NCBI RefSeq assembly: GCF_033568475.1
Contig: NC_133122.1
Coordinates: forward strand, 11,436,201-11,500,200
DNA: 64,000 bases
Reading direction: 5' to 3'
Origin: Henckelia pumila
Lineage: Eukaryota > Streptophyta > Magnoliopsida > Lamiales > Gesneriaceae
The translations under genes and the position numbers were made by a program. Each line of letters begins with the position of its first letter. The first letter of the stretch is position 1. The notes under the pieces are model-generated. The model did not search any database and was not told the origin of the DNA. It was given only the letters and a program-made list of their open reading frames with translations. This document shows, one piece after another, positions 45,028 to 56,200 of the stretch.

Positions 45028-46149
45028 CTAGGGTTGGAAAGAGTGTACTGCAGACGACTGTCTCTCCGTCTGAGCTGCAGGTCTAGACGAACTCCCACTC
45101 TGAGCTCTATCTCTATTACGTTGAGGGCACACTTTAGAGAAGTGTCCCGGTTGCTGACATGTGTTACAATTGCCGAAGACTCCCACACACTGATCCGGTG
45201 AGTGTCTTCCTCCACACTTGCTGCAGTACAAGGATGATGACCCAGAACTCGGTCCTGAACCGAATTGCTTCGAACCACTGGAACTGGACGAACTGTTCCC
45301 CTGTCTCTTGAACTGTTTACCTCTTGCCTTGTACTGATCCTTTCTGTTTCCCCCACTGTTTCCACCTTCATACCTCTGCTGCTGGTTCTGATGTTGAGGT
45401 GGCTGATTCTGGTACTGAGATGGTTGGTTCTGATACTGCCTCTGCTGCTGAGGTGCCCCCTGATTACCTCTTTGCCTCCACAAGCCTGCTTCTGCTCCCT
45501 TTGCGTAATTCATGGCATCCGCAAAGTTGCTAGGCCTGTTGGTGTTAACCAACGTGAAGACATTGGGGTTCAACCCGTTAATGAACTGATCTGCCTTAGC
45601 TTCTTCATCTCCGGCAATTAGCGGTTCAAAACGCAACAGACTATCGAACTTAGCCACGTACTCTTCAATGTTCAGATTCCCTTGCCTCAGATTTGCAAAC
45701 TCTGCTCCCTTATCCTTACGATACGAGATAGGGAAAAACCGCTTATAAAACTCAGATTTAAAAAAAGTCCAAGTAACCTCTGTACCTCTACTCTCAATTG
45801 CTTTCTTTGTCATGATCCACCAGCTCTTAGCACCACCACGCAGCTGATGAATTACTAACCTGATTCGGCGGTCATCTGTGTAGTCAATGGAATCAAACAA
45901 CTGATCCATATCATCCAACCAACTCTCACAGTCAACTGGATTTTCTGAACCCATCAACAATGGCGGATTGAACGACTGAAACCTCTTCAGCAAGGTTTCC
46001 ATAGGAGTCGCTGAAGCATCCAACTGATCAACCTCAGTGCTAGCTTGCTCAGTCGCAGGGATAACTGGTGGTGTGTTTCTGTTTATCACTCGACGAGGAC
46101 CCATCTGATTATCAAAGGTTAGCACACGAGATATCTCAATCGCTACCAT
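45028..46149 (-). pseudogene. Element E gag
   Basis: The frame opens at 46149, but the likely start is the Met of MGPRRVINRN at 46104. The gag core has KSWWIMTKKAIESRGTEVTW, KSEFYKRFFPISYRKDKGAE and NIEEYVAKFDSLLRFEP. A Gln/Asn-rich linker leads to a double Cys/His region (CSKCGGRHSPDQC and CNTCQQPGHFSKVC). It ends at TAG 45028-45030, most simply a changed CAG in a Gln-rich stretch, after which protease continues in the same frame. Confidence 0.88.
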
Positions 46150-46390
46150 CAGTGCCCTTACAACCGCTTGGAATACCGAATACCAGTCGAGAACAGAAAC
46201 AGTTGTATCTCAAGTAGATCATGCTTTATTAATTTAAATCACACAACCATGTAATTCAAATAATGCTCAAACAATAAAGCATGCTCGCATGGAATTAAGT
46301 ACACAATTAAATAATTCAAACACATGCGAGGAGTCATTGCACACAGACTCGATCTACCCCGCTCACTCTAGTTCGACCAAGAATCTTAAT

Positions 46391-46403
46391 GCTCTGATAC
46401 CAC
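46391..46403 (-). other. Element E primer binding site (initiator tRNA-Met type)
   Basis: The minus strand reads GTGGTATCAGAGC, 4 nt inside the 5' LTR edge at 46408. Confidence 0.9.
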
Positions 46404-46407
46404 TTAA

Positions 46408-48521
46408 TGTGAGACCTCGATTCTAAACCACTAATCTCGGAGTAAACAACAAGTAAGCGAACAAGAATCCAAGAGTAAAACAATTCAAAGTTTTTTTTTT
46501 TTTTTTAAACGCCGCGCGCCCGCGCGAGGAACAAAGCTCGCGCGTGCGCGGGCTTCAACAACCGAGACCAACCAAAGGCTCGCGCCCGAGCGAGGTACCA
46601 AGCTCGCGCGCGCGCGGGCAAACAATTCAGAGGCCCAACGGAGGCCTCGCGCGCGCGCGAGGAACGCCTCGCCCGCGCGCGGAAGGCCTGGGCAGAAAAT
46701 GCTCAGGCTGCAGAAAATAAAGAAAGGATTCCGCGCTTGGTCCGACATGCCTTCAAATACATATGCAATAACAGGGTGTAGGGAAACATTCCATAACAAG
46801 TCATGCTTTCAGAAGGCCTAAAAACAACCAGAAGTCTAAAACGATACAACAACAACATACTTCGATTTTAGATTACAATCCGAATACAAACTAATTCGAA
46901 TAACAAAACATATCAAGTTCGAGTTCTAACATGCTTCAATCTTAAACTAGATAAACATGCTAATTCGACTTCTAAACCGAGTCTCACTTCTACTACTTGC
47001 CCTCGAAGCTAACCATGCCTCTTCTGACTTGTTCCTGCCCCACCTGTTGCCAAGTACACATACAAAACAAAGCAACAGCCGGATAACCGGTGAGAACGAC
47101 ATTTCCAGTAAAAGCAACATAACAAGTAATACAAGTAACAAACATGCTTTCAATACAATAACGAAATCAATAACATCGTAATGAAATGCATGTCTTTAAA
47201 CAGGGATATCAAATCTGATAACGAGGGATTGCTGTTGTGCCTTTGGGATCCCGAGGATAAGATCACGTAACAACTCACCGACTCTCCCAATCGAGGTGGT
47301 GCCACGTATCTCACTCCTCTAGACTTTGAGCAACTATAATGAGTATGCTAGCACCAGACGAAACGACTACGACCTGGGCCACTCAATCATAGTTCCCAAA
47401 CGTCTAAACAAAAAGGGCGGTTCTGCCCGCTGAAACAAGATTGGCTCAAGATGAATGCATAACAGAAACATAAAACATAATCCTTTTAACAAAAACCAAT
47501 ACAATCAAACAATACACAAGTTCCTCATGCTAGAACAAGTGTAGATGCAAGTATGTGATTTCAAAAGGGAAAACTCGAGAACCACAGTCCCGAGTATGCT
47601 ATCCCGCTACGATGACTGCTTTTACCTTTCAATGCAGTAGCTCCAACTCTGGATAAGCTACAAAAGAGATTGTATAAACAACTACACAATCTAACAACAA
47701 CAAGGCAACGGTTCAAGGAAAACTCTTTATACCGTTCTTCGTCCAATTCTCTGAAACGATCAAACAGCTGCTAACTCTGGGCTTGACAACTCCAAACGAA
47801 TCTGTTCAGATACAAGAGATGATTGATCAATAACCACAATCAACTTACAAGCCAAGTTCAAACTCAAAAACGGTTCAAAATCTCCAAAAACTCAAACCGA
47901 CGGCATAATGGCTATAACTGAACAAACCGGCAACGCAGACAGCAGTTCAATACTGATAACAACTCAATTCAATGCTAATACAACAACAAGACAAACCCAA
48001 CAAATCTCAAAACCATGATTTTCGAAAATGGCTTCCAAAAATCATAACAAATCCGAACGTCGCTCTATTTCAAAACTGACAGATAATAAACGATCAGAAC
48101 TCTGTAGAGAACAACATACTCGAATCTAGAACGATTCTAACAACATCCAAAAACTAGAATGTATCCGATCGTAGAAAAACTTACGATATAACAGAGCTCT
48201 CACTGCTGTGATCGATAATCTGCCTTCAGAAATAAATTCCAACGGACGGATCGAGCTCGGACTGGATTTGGAAAGCTTAAAGAAGCGTTTCCTCAAGCTT
48301 TAATGGAAGGAATCGATGGAGAGGAAGAAGGAGGAGAAGTGAAGACTAAGTCAAGTCTTTTCCAAGTGTAGATAATATATTAAACTCAAAATTTGCGTTT
48401 TAGTCCCTGAAATTTCCAAAATTTGCAAAAAGAACCCTGATCAAAATCAAGTCGGCTCGTGAACTCTGCAATCTCTGATTAACTCAAATAAACTCATTTA
48501 AGATAAAAACGGGGCGTCACA
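46408..48521 (-). repeat. Element E 5' LTR
   Basis: It is the partner of 39322-41437. It ends GGGGCGTCACA, followed by TSD TACGT and then the resumed D integrase tail. Confidence 0.94.
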
Positions 48522-48526
48522 TACGT

Positions 48527-48680
48527 GGAGAGACCTTTGCGTATCATAGGTCATAAGGATAAGGTGTTACGCAACAAGACCATTCCTCTTGTTCTAGTTC
48601 AGTGGCAGCATCGAGGCACTGAGGAGGCCACTTGGGAACTTGAGAGTCGTATGCGTACAGATTATCCAGAGTTATTTTGA
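48527..48680 (+). pseudogene. Element D chromodomain-like tail (after E)
   Basis: The frame resumes as VERPLRIIGHKDKVLRNKTI, then PLVLVQWQHRGTEEATWELE, and ends SRMRTDYPELF with TGA at 48678-48680. This is the C-terminus of the integrase broken at 39316 and confirms that D belongs to the chromodomain-bearing gypsy group. Confidence 0.88.
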
Positions 48681-48793
48681 ATTGTTGTATTTTCAGATTG
48701 TAACTTGTAAAATGAATCAGTTTGAATAAAAGATGTTTATTCAGTGTTTTACTGCATTCAGTACTTAAGATTGTTCGAGGACGAAATATCTTA

Positions 48794-48806
48794 AGTAGGG
48801 GGAAAA
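48794..48806 (+). other. Element D polypurine tract
   Basis: AGTAGGGGGAAAA lies directly against the 3' LTR start TGTAGTAG at 48807. Confidence 0.85.
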
Positions 48807-50219
48807 TGTAGTAGCCCGGTTCCATTTTAAAAGATTAAGTGATTTTAAACATGTTAAAAAATGACATATAATTTTAAAAGTGTCAAAACATGTTTAAGGA
48901 GTCCTTATTTGGTAAAAATAAGTGGAAAATCAGATCCGAAACGTCCGAAAATGGTGGGGTAGGTCCCGGGGGTTCTTGGGGGCCCAAAACCAGTTCGGAA
49001 ACATGAGAAATAGTTCGGAGCTTCCGGGCAGATCGGAGCTTCCGATCCTGAGATTGGAGCTTCCGATCTCAACCAGAAACAGGTGTCAAGGAGATTTAAA
49101 CACGTGGCCAGATGCCTGCGATCGGAGCTTCCGATCTCGGCCGTCCAAAACGTGGCAAACATGCACCGATCGAAGATCGGAGCTTCCGATCGTGGCCTAT
49201 AAATAGGGGTTCCGAGGGCCACAATTTCACACCAATCTCACATCTTCTCTCTTGGTTTTAGAGTATTCTAGGTGTTTTAGGGGTGATTCTAGCCTTCCTA
49301 GGCTTGGTCCAAAGGTTGGCGAGGCGCTCCAGGTTTACGGTGGAGTGGTGCCCAAGTTCTGGGGCAATCATCATCAGTGGGCTGACGACGGACGCAGGTA
49401 TAGCTCTGGCTCCTTATAGTAAATGGGGAGTATGCTATAGCGTAGTTAAGGCTTTTAGAATAAAGTGGTAATGCATGAGTACTTTGCATTGTAGTGCGGA
49501 CTGTAGGCTTGGACATAGTGCTGGTCTAGCTTGCCTAGTGTATGAGGTACGGAAGTATTATTCTAGATATCCAGATTGAGTATGCATGTATTATGTGTTT
49601 GCATGGATTATGTGATTGCATGTTTTATATGCTTTTATATACAGCATGTCATGATTGTATGTTGCATACATGAGCATATTGAGCTTTTACCTTAGAGGTA
49701 TCATGTAGTAGGGCGCTCACCCAACGAGTTTGTGGATGGTTGGATACGTAAGTCTTGTGTCAGGTCTCCTTTATGGTTGGACACATGTACTAGTATCAGG
49801 TCACCATTATCCACTGGGTATATGAGCCACCTCCTGATGCGACGGCGCAGCGTGCTATATACCCTGGGCCCGGTCTATGAGCTTGTTTTTTGACCTGAGA
49901 GTCTTGGTACCCAGGTCACTTACATACATGCACACATAACATCGTATACTCATACTCTCGTACTGAGTATGTTAGGCTCACTTCCGGTTATTTTTCTGTT
50001 GGCTGGATGCCCTATTCCATGGGGCAGATGCAGGTAGTTCTCCCGGAGACAGGGAGGTTAGGTGGTGACCAAGGCTGGATAGCAGGGTTGACCACTAGGT
50101 TTTGCTTACCTGGTATTTGACTTACTTTAATTCCGCAGTTTCTCTGATTAAGATTATTTTATTAATTAATTGCATGCTTAAGTTCTGATTAGTAGATGAT
50201 CACGGTGCGGTTCACTACA
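48807..50219 (+). repeat. Element D 3' LTR
   Basis: The uninterrupted 1413-bp LTR ends GGTTCACTACA and is followed by TSD CACTA. It carries about four to five of the GATCGGAGCTTCCGATC motifs (about 49016-49195) upstream of CTATAAATAGGG. Confidence 0.93.
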
Positions 50220-50224
50220 CACTA

Positions 50225-50461
50225 TTTGTAATAACTAGTATACTTTTTATTTTTGCTGAGTAGTGTTGCATGAGGTATTTTCCCTGCTTTTCAAATTTAT
50301 GGTATGTAAACTATATTCGCTATTTCTCCTCTTAAACTTGGGATTGGCATTGTTTTGGAATCTGATGCTCTTGTCGTTCCGTTTTCCTTCTATGGTGTTT
50401 ATTTATATTTAAATGCTGAATTGAGACATGTGGTTTCGTGTTAAACAGATAGGTCATGACA
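50225..50461 (+). mobile_element. Truncated gypsy LTR, right part
   Basis: It begins TTTGTAATAACTAG, which continues 6707 once A and D are removed. It runs to about GGTCATGACA. The right boundary is a guess based on the CA ending; a T-rich tract follows. Confidence 0.45.
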
Positions 50462-52164
50462 ATTTTTTTTAAAATCAGTATTTTTCTTAAATAATTAATT
50501 AAACTAGAGATGATGATCGTTTCAGATTGAATTATGATTTGTGATATTATGGTATTTGATTATATCTTTATTTCCTTATCTTTGTAGATGCAATCTTTGA
50601 TAAAAGGAAATAAAGATCAAATCTTTAAGGAGATAAGAATTGCAAGCCTACAAAGAAGATAGAATATGAATGATTCTATTATTATATATATTGAAGTGAT
50701 GTGTATGCAAGAAAAGAGAGAGAGCATCGACCAAGAGAGAGATTTTTGTGTAGAAGCTTTCGTGCATTCAACTCAAGTAATCTCAGATTCATATTTGAAG
50801 TTTGTTTCTACACTCTTTGATCGTGTTTTAGTTACGTGATCGACGTGAAGATTTTGAGAGCATTTAAGAATTGGATCGTGTTGCTCGCATGTTTCGTGTT
50901 TTATTTGTTTATTTTCTCACATGTTTGAGAAAATTGATTTTACAATAATTCGCTAGTTTGAAAGTTTTTGTAAACTTTTTGATTTAGTTTTCTAATGAAA
51001 GTTTTATCATGAGCCCATGAGCCATTGCACAATACTCTTGCTTAAATATCTAAGTCTAATTATTCGGTTGCGAGTTTATTTTATTCACGCATTTATAATT
51101 TTTCGCTACATGTTATTGGAGATATTGTCAACATCCTATGACAGCATCTAAATCTATGTTTATGTGCAACCAATTGTCCCTTACAATTTCATTGCATTTG
51201 TGAAACATGATTCTTGTCTAGCACGGTATATTGCATGTGGAATGTTAGAAACTCCAAAAATTTTTAGGACTAAATCATATTGTGATAAGTTTTTATTATA
51301 ATAAATTGCATATGTTTTGTTGTTTATATGCATTATATTGTCCCTAGGCTTTCGAAAAAAATAAACCAGATTCTCTCGGGGATGTTGATTGATAGAATTG
51401 ATACTCATCACTTGGATAAGACAATATAGTTTTACATATTATTTTAGTAGTACTTGTTCAACCGATCAAAAAAAATATTTTGCCAAACATTGAGACCCCC
51501 CTTTCAATTGTGAAAAAACAAATAAATTAAAGATATTAGGGCTAATTGCATTAATCTTTTCTGTAAAAAGTGTAAAAATCATAAAATCCCCTAAGAAATA
51601 TTAATAAACTAATGCATCCCTCGGTTTTTTAAAATATAATACATTTCACCCCTATGTTAGACAAACTCGAGCACAATTATACCCTCTCATAGGGGTTTTT
51701 CTGTTAATTTTTTAAAACATAGGATCTAACATGCTATTAATTTTACACATGGTGTTTTATGCCTTTTAGACCTTTCACAAAGGGCGTAGATACAATTAGC
51801 CCATATTTTTTTCCTTAAAATTACGTTATGGGAAACGCATAAAGCTTGATTGATTGCCCAGTAATAACGGAAAGAAAGAAATCTTAATGATTTACCGACT
51901 GTATGATTTTCTGATTCGCTATACTCCATCATTCAATAGGCGCGATTGTAAACTTGTAATTGATTTAACTTTTCTGTTTGACGTTGAAATAATAGAATAG
52001 GAAGGAACATCATATTTATGCCTTTCATGTCTTGCAATTCTAAGACCAATCAGGTGGAGCAATTAAGCACAATGATCACACAACCACACGTAGTGAATAA
52101 ATCTAGTCTATTTACATAAACCAAGATCAACTGATGAGGATGATAGTAGTCCCGTCCTCAACAA
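50462..52164 (+). other. AT-rich region, possibly Sirevirus LTR
   Basis: No gene is visible. The stretch 50580-51150 (GGAAATAAAGATCAAATC, then AGAGAGAGAGCATCGACC, then TGGAGATATTGTCAACATCC) has the flavour of Sirevirus LTRs and could be the 3' LTR of the broken copia element at 633-4557. That link is inference. The rest (51180-52160) is unassigned AT-rich DNA; the ORFs there show no domains. Confidence 0.35.
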
Positions 52165-52167
52165 TAA

Positions 52168-53089
52168 GGCATCGTTTGATTGGTGTGATGAGATTAATAA
52201 TGTATAGATATAAAGTTTGATAAAATAAAGGATAGTAAAAGTTGTGATAATTTTATTATTTGTTTGGTAGTATTTTTGAGTTAGTGATAAAACAAGTGTT
52301 TATATTTGTATAGACCATTTTACCCCTTGTTGACCATGATTTTGCCCCCAACCAATCAAGGCTACCTTCCTGCACGGCACTACCAGATACCAGATCTAAT
52401 TTCCATCTTCTTCTCCCTTGATACGGTTGTGCTCATTTCCAGATCTGGATGACTGGATCTCACCTCCCTTTTGTTTTTTTGTACAACGACACTTTCTCTT
52501 ACTCATTAATTTGAGGTTTCTTAGAACTTTTGCAGCTATAGTGGACATCGTATTTCACGGAATTGTTGGAACTACGACAATTAAAGCTCGAAATTGTTGG
52601 ACACTTTCACGGAATTGTCCGTGGGTTCATGCAACAAAGTGGAAAAATCAAAGCTCGGAATTGTTGCATCAACCTGTTCTTGGACATCCTATTCACAAAC
52701 AAGAGTTGGAACTACGACAATTACCTATTTCACGAAACGAGAGTTGGACATATTAAATAGAAGAAGAGAAAATTGCTTAGGCGAAGAGTGTTCATACCTT
52801 CGACGCGGGAAATAATGGAGGAAGGAAGAAGCGGCCATGAAAGATTTCTAATGGCGGAGTGGAGAAATATTAGGTCTAAGGGTAGAAAGGTCAAAAATTA
52901 ACTAATCCAACGTACTGTACACATTGGGCTTAGCAATACCACGTGTGAGGCCTTGACAACAGTCCAATGTTTTCCAGCTGCTACAGGTATTTAGTGCCGG
53001 GCCGTAGGTATAAGCAATTTCCGTTAAAAACGAACCAAACATTGGATTGTACACTAATCTCTATGCTATCCAGTCTACCAAACACTGCC
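52168..53089. mobile_element. PIF/Harbinger-type non-autonomous DNA element
   Basis: The left end is GGCATCGTTTGATTGG and the right end, reverse-complemented, is GGCAGTGTTTGGTAGAC. Both are flanked by TAA (52165-52167 and 53090-53092), the 3-bp duplication typical of PIF/Harbinger and Tourist-like elements. The terminal repeats are imperfect. The 922-bp interior encodes no transposase. It includes a partial internal duplication: GTTGGAACTACGACAATTA at 52565 and again at 52705. Confidence 0.65.
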
Positions 53090-53246
53090 TAAAGTGATAG
53101 CGTATTATCATTAATAGATAGAGTAATGAAAGGTTGAAAATATCACCAAGATGATGGAATCCTTCAAAGAGTGCTAATAAACTCTTATCAAGAAATCAGT
53201 CGAGCAAAGATGAAGATGGCCTTCACACTTTCACAAGGAAAACATT

Positions 53247-56200
53247 TCAGAATTGAGATTTATCCAAGCTGTCAAAGTATGGGTGATCAAGAGCAGCTTT
53301 CGCTGAAATCCTCTCAGCTGGATCATATGTAAGCATCTTCTGCATAGCCCAAAAAAGAAACAAACACCCATGCATCAATTTTCATTAAAAGAAAAACAGT
53401 CATACCATGATGGATATGCTTAAAAAGAACATAACACCAATTCACAGGAATGAGGGTGATTAATTGCACCAGTTTTTCAAGCAAAGTAATCAGAAAGATA
53501 TATTAGAAGCTTCGAACATTTCCAACATTTGTCTTGGACCAACTCTAAAAGCTCAAATTAAGACACACAAGCGTGCATGCACAAAATACAAGAAAAGCTG
53601 GAAGTTCAACAAACTCGAAGATCATATAAGACATCACTATGAGTCTATGACCTTCAATTTGATTGGAAAGTAGAAGGGAATGTGTGTAAGTTGTATGCAA
53701 CAAAATTTCAAGTCACCAGAGGTCAAGGATATGGAATTTACCGATAAAAGGTCAACACCATCAGGTCCCAATGAGGGAACAGCGCGGGTCAAGTTCTGGG
53801 GTTCCCATTGTGGATACACATGCCAATCTCGCAGTGACCTAACTCCTGGCCACTGGATTTCAGTTGGTGTCCCCAGCAACCTGCAAGATGATACTATCTG
53901 AAGTCAATTAAAACTTATATGAAACAATTTGATGGTGACCAATTTGTGATTTTTTATTGAAAGAGGTAACTAAATGAACTAAAGATTAGCATTCATTTGG
54001 GTCTTGGTAGAAGAAATGTCCATAGTCCAACTACTTTTTTAACGCATGCATTTCGTGTGTTCCTTGAGGCACCAAATAGAACAATAATGCATTCAACTTG
54101 CTGCGACAAGTTGAATAACCAAAGGGCAATAATATAGCAAATCAGCTTCCAAAATTAACTAGAAATTGATTGATTTATTTCCTTGCTTATAGTGGGTAGT
54201 GAAATATTAATGAGTTTTGCTAGCCTTCATAGGGAAGGAGAGAGGATTATATTTCTTACATGAATATTCCTCTCGATTTGGAGAGAATTTTCGATAGAAG
54301 GAACTTGGCCATTTATCTTGTAAAAAAACTTTTAAATTATGTGTGATTGAAATCCTTTGAATCTGACATTTGTTAATGTCATTTATCTTATCAAGGAAAT
54401 GCTATTCATATCAACTGGTTGGGCCTGTCGGATCTAGTGGAGGAGAAAGAAACCAGGACAACAACAAGAAACAAGGCCAAAAAAAGAATCCACAGAGAAG
54501 GCGCTGGTGCATATTGTGGGGACAGATGGCAAACAAAGGATCAATTACACAAGAGAAACGATAGAAAGTAAGAAACCATGCACTCTATTGCTTCCCAGCT
54601 GAAAATGAAAACATTAATGGAGTGTCACATCTGATCAAGGAACATGGGACTGGACATGATGGCCAAAGCACAGGAGAGGAAGATTTCATTTAAAAGGGAA
54701 AAGGAGGATCGAGCAACCAAAAGATGGAGGAAGAATGGAAGATAAGCAGTAAAGTGAAAATCATTGGTTGGGCAGCTACGAAGTGAAGCAAGCTGTAGGA
54801 AGGTGGAGCTCCAAAGTTTTAAGGGACGGTACTTTGAAATTTAGGGCATTACAATGGACAATAGTGTCCAATTGTGGTATGTATGGAAGGAGGTATTATA
54901 CGAAGAACTGAAGATGAGGATATGAGATGTAACATACTAACATGGGATGGATTTGCTCTGAAATTCATAAGATGATACAGGTCCCAAAGTTTGCAACCCT
55001 ATGAACTATAGGATTCACTCCGGCAAGGATATCAAATAGTAGAGGAATATGTAAACAATTTGAGCAGTTGATGACAATGCTTGAGGGATTATGCAAGGAG
55101 GAAGTATTAGGATATTTGTTAGTGGGTTAAAGGATGTGTCGAGGAGGATGAGAACTCATGGACCAATCACCATCATTCAAGCTACAGAAATGGATCGATC
55201 AATTGACGAGGAGATCATTGGAGAGGAGGCAAGCCTAAGGAAATGTAAGTGCTTAATGAGTAGTCAATAGGTCGGTGTCAAACCCAAAGCAAACATAAAT
55301 TAGTTGAAACTGAGTGTTCAAACCAAAAGATACCCTAGGGTGAAGCAAATTCACAGGGACATGGGGTGTGGAAAGGATATTGAGGGGGCAGCAGCCACCA
55401 CAAAGTACAAGACTGGTTGGAGATCAATCGTGTGGAGGAAGCACTGGAAGTATCATGCAAGCCAGCAAGGGTAGGGACCAATTCTGAGGCACACAACTAC
55501 ACAAGTCCTATTCCTATCAAGAATAACTTGAAAAAGGGATAAGGAATTGTGATTTCATCGTGGGCAAACTTACAGCCCACAACATCAATACCTGGGCAAA
55601 TCCTTACGCATCACAATTTTGACTATGGACAAGGATTAACCAACTTAATGATGCCAGATCAACAAGGAAGAAGTGTGAATAATGGGAGAATTGGATGCAG
55701 ATGTAGAATGTAGGTTAATAGCATCTCAAGTCACACCTGTAGTTCAGAAAAGTTGGTCCTGAGCGTGGTATTAAGGTATCAACAGAGAGGAATTCAAGGA
55801 CAAACTAGGGTATGGAACATCGAATAATTCCATGAGGTTGTTTGGTACTGTAGGATGGATTTAGGGGACTATGAAATCAAGGTTGAAGCATATTTTTTGG
55901 GTTTGGGGTGCGGATCTTATTTTAGGGATAGCATGGTTGCAAACAATAGGGGAGGTTGAGCATGAAATTTATGAAGAGATACAAGGAAGTGAAATGACAG
56001 GGAAATCCTTATATTTACCCAAGCACCACCTCACTGCACTCAATCTCTAAGACAAGTGATGCGGAGTCTTGTGGAAATTAATGTTGTGGGAGATGATTTC
56101 AGAAGGCTCAGCTCGGCAAGGGTAAAAGGTGAAGTATGTGAACCAAAGCATATGAAGAGTTTAGAGGAAGTTCGGGGGGAATCAAGGAAGTGTTCAAATC

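Larger units (their letters stand above)
39322..48521 (-). mobile_element. Element E: young Tekay-like gypsy chromovirus
   Basis: LTRs of 2116 and 2114 bp begin TGTGAGACCTCG and end GGGGCGTCACA. TSD TACGT is perfect (39317-39321 and 48522-48526). It has a Met-type primer site, gag, protease, and a 1021-codon open RT to chromodomain frame. Only about 15 LTR differences are seen by eye (below 1 percent), making it the youngest insertion here. Defects are a gag nonsense codon (45028) and a frameshift near 44540. Confidence 0.94.
21275..50219 (+). mobile_element. Element D: Tekay-like gypsy, interrupted by C, H and E
   Basis: LTRs begin TGTAGTAGCCCGG and end TCACTACA. TSD CACTA is perfect (21270-21274 and 50220-50224). 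Order is 5' LTR (split by C), Met-type primer site, gag-protease, RT (after H), RNase H, integrase, chromodomain-like tail (after E), polypurine tract, 3' LTR. Without its three insertions it is about 7.5 kb. The coding frame is uninterrupted by indels but has seven in-frame stops. LTRs differ by roughly 45 positions (about 3 percent by eye). Confidence 0.92.

Noticed and set aside
48544..48825. 93-codon minus-strand ORF at the end of element D
   Set aside because: It is opposite the chromodomain-like tail and polypurine tract of D.
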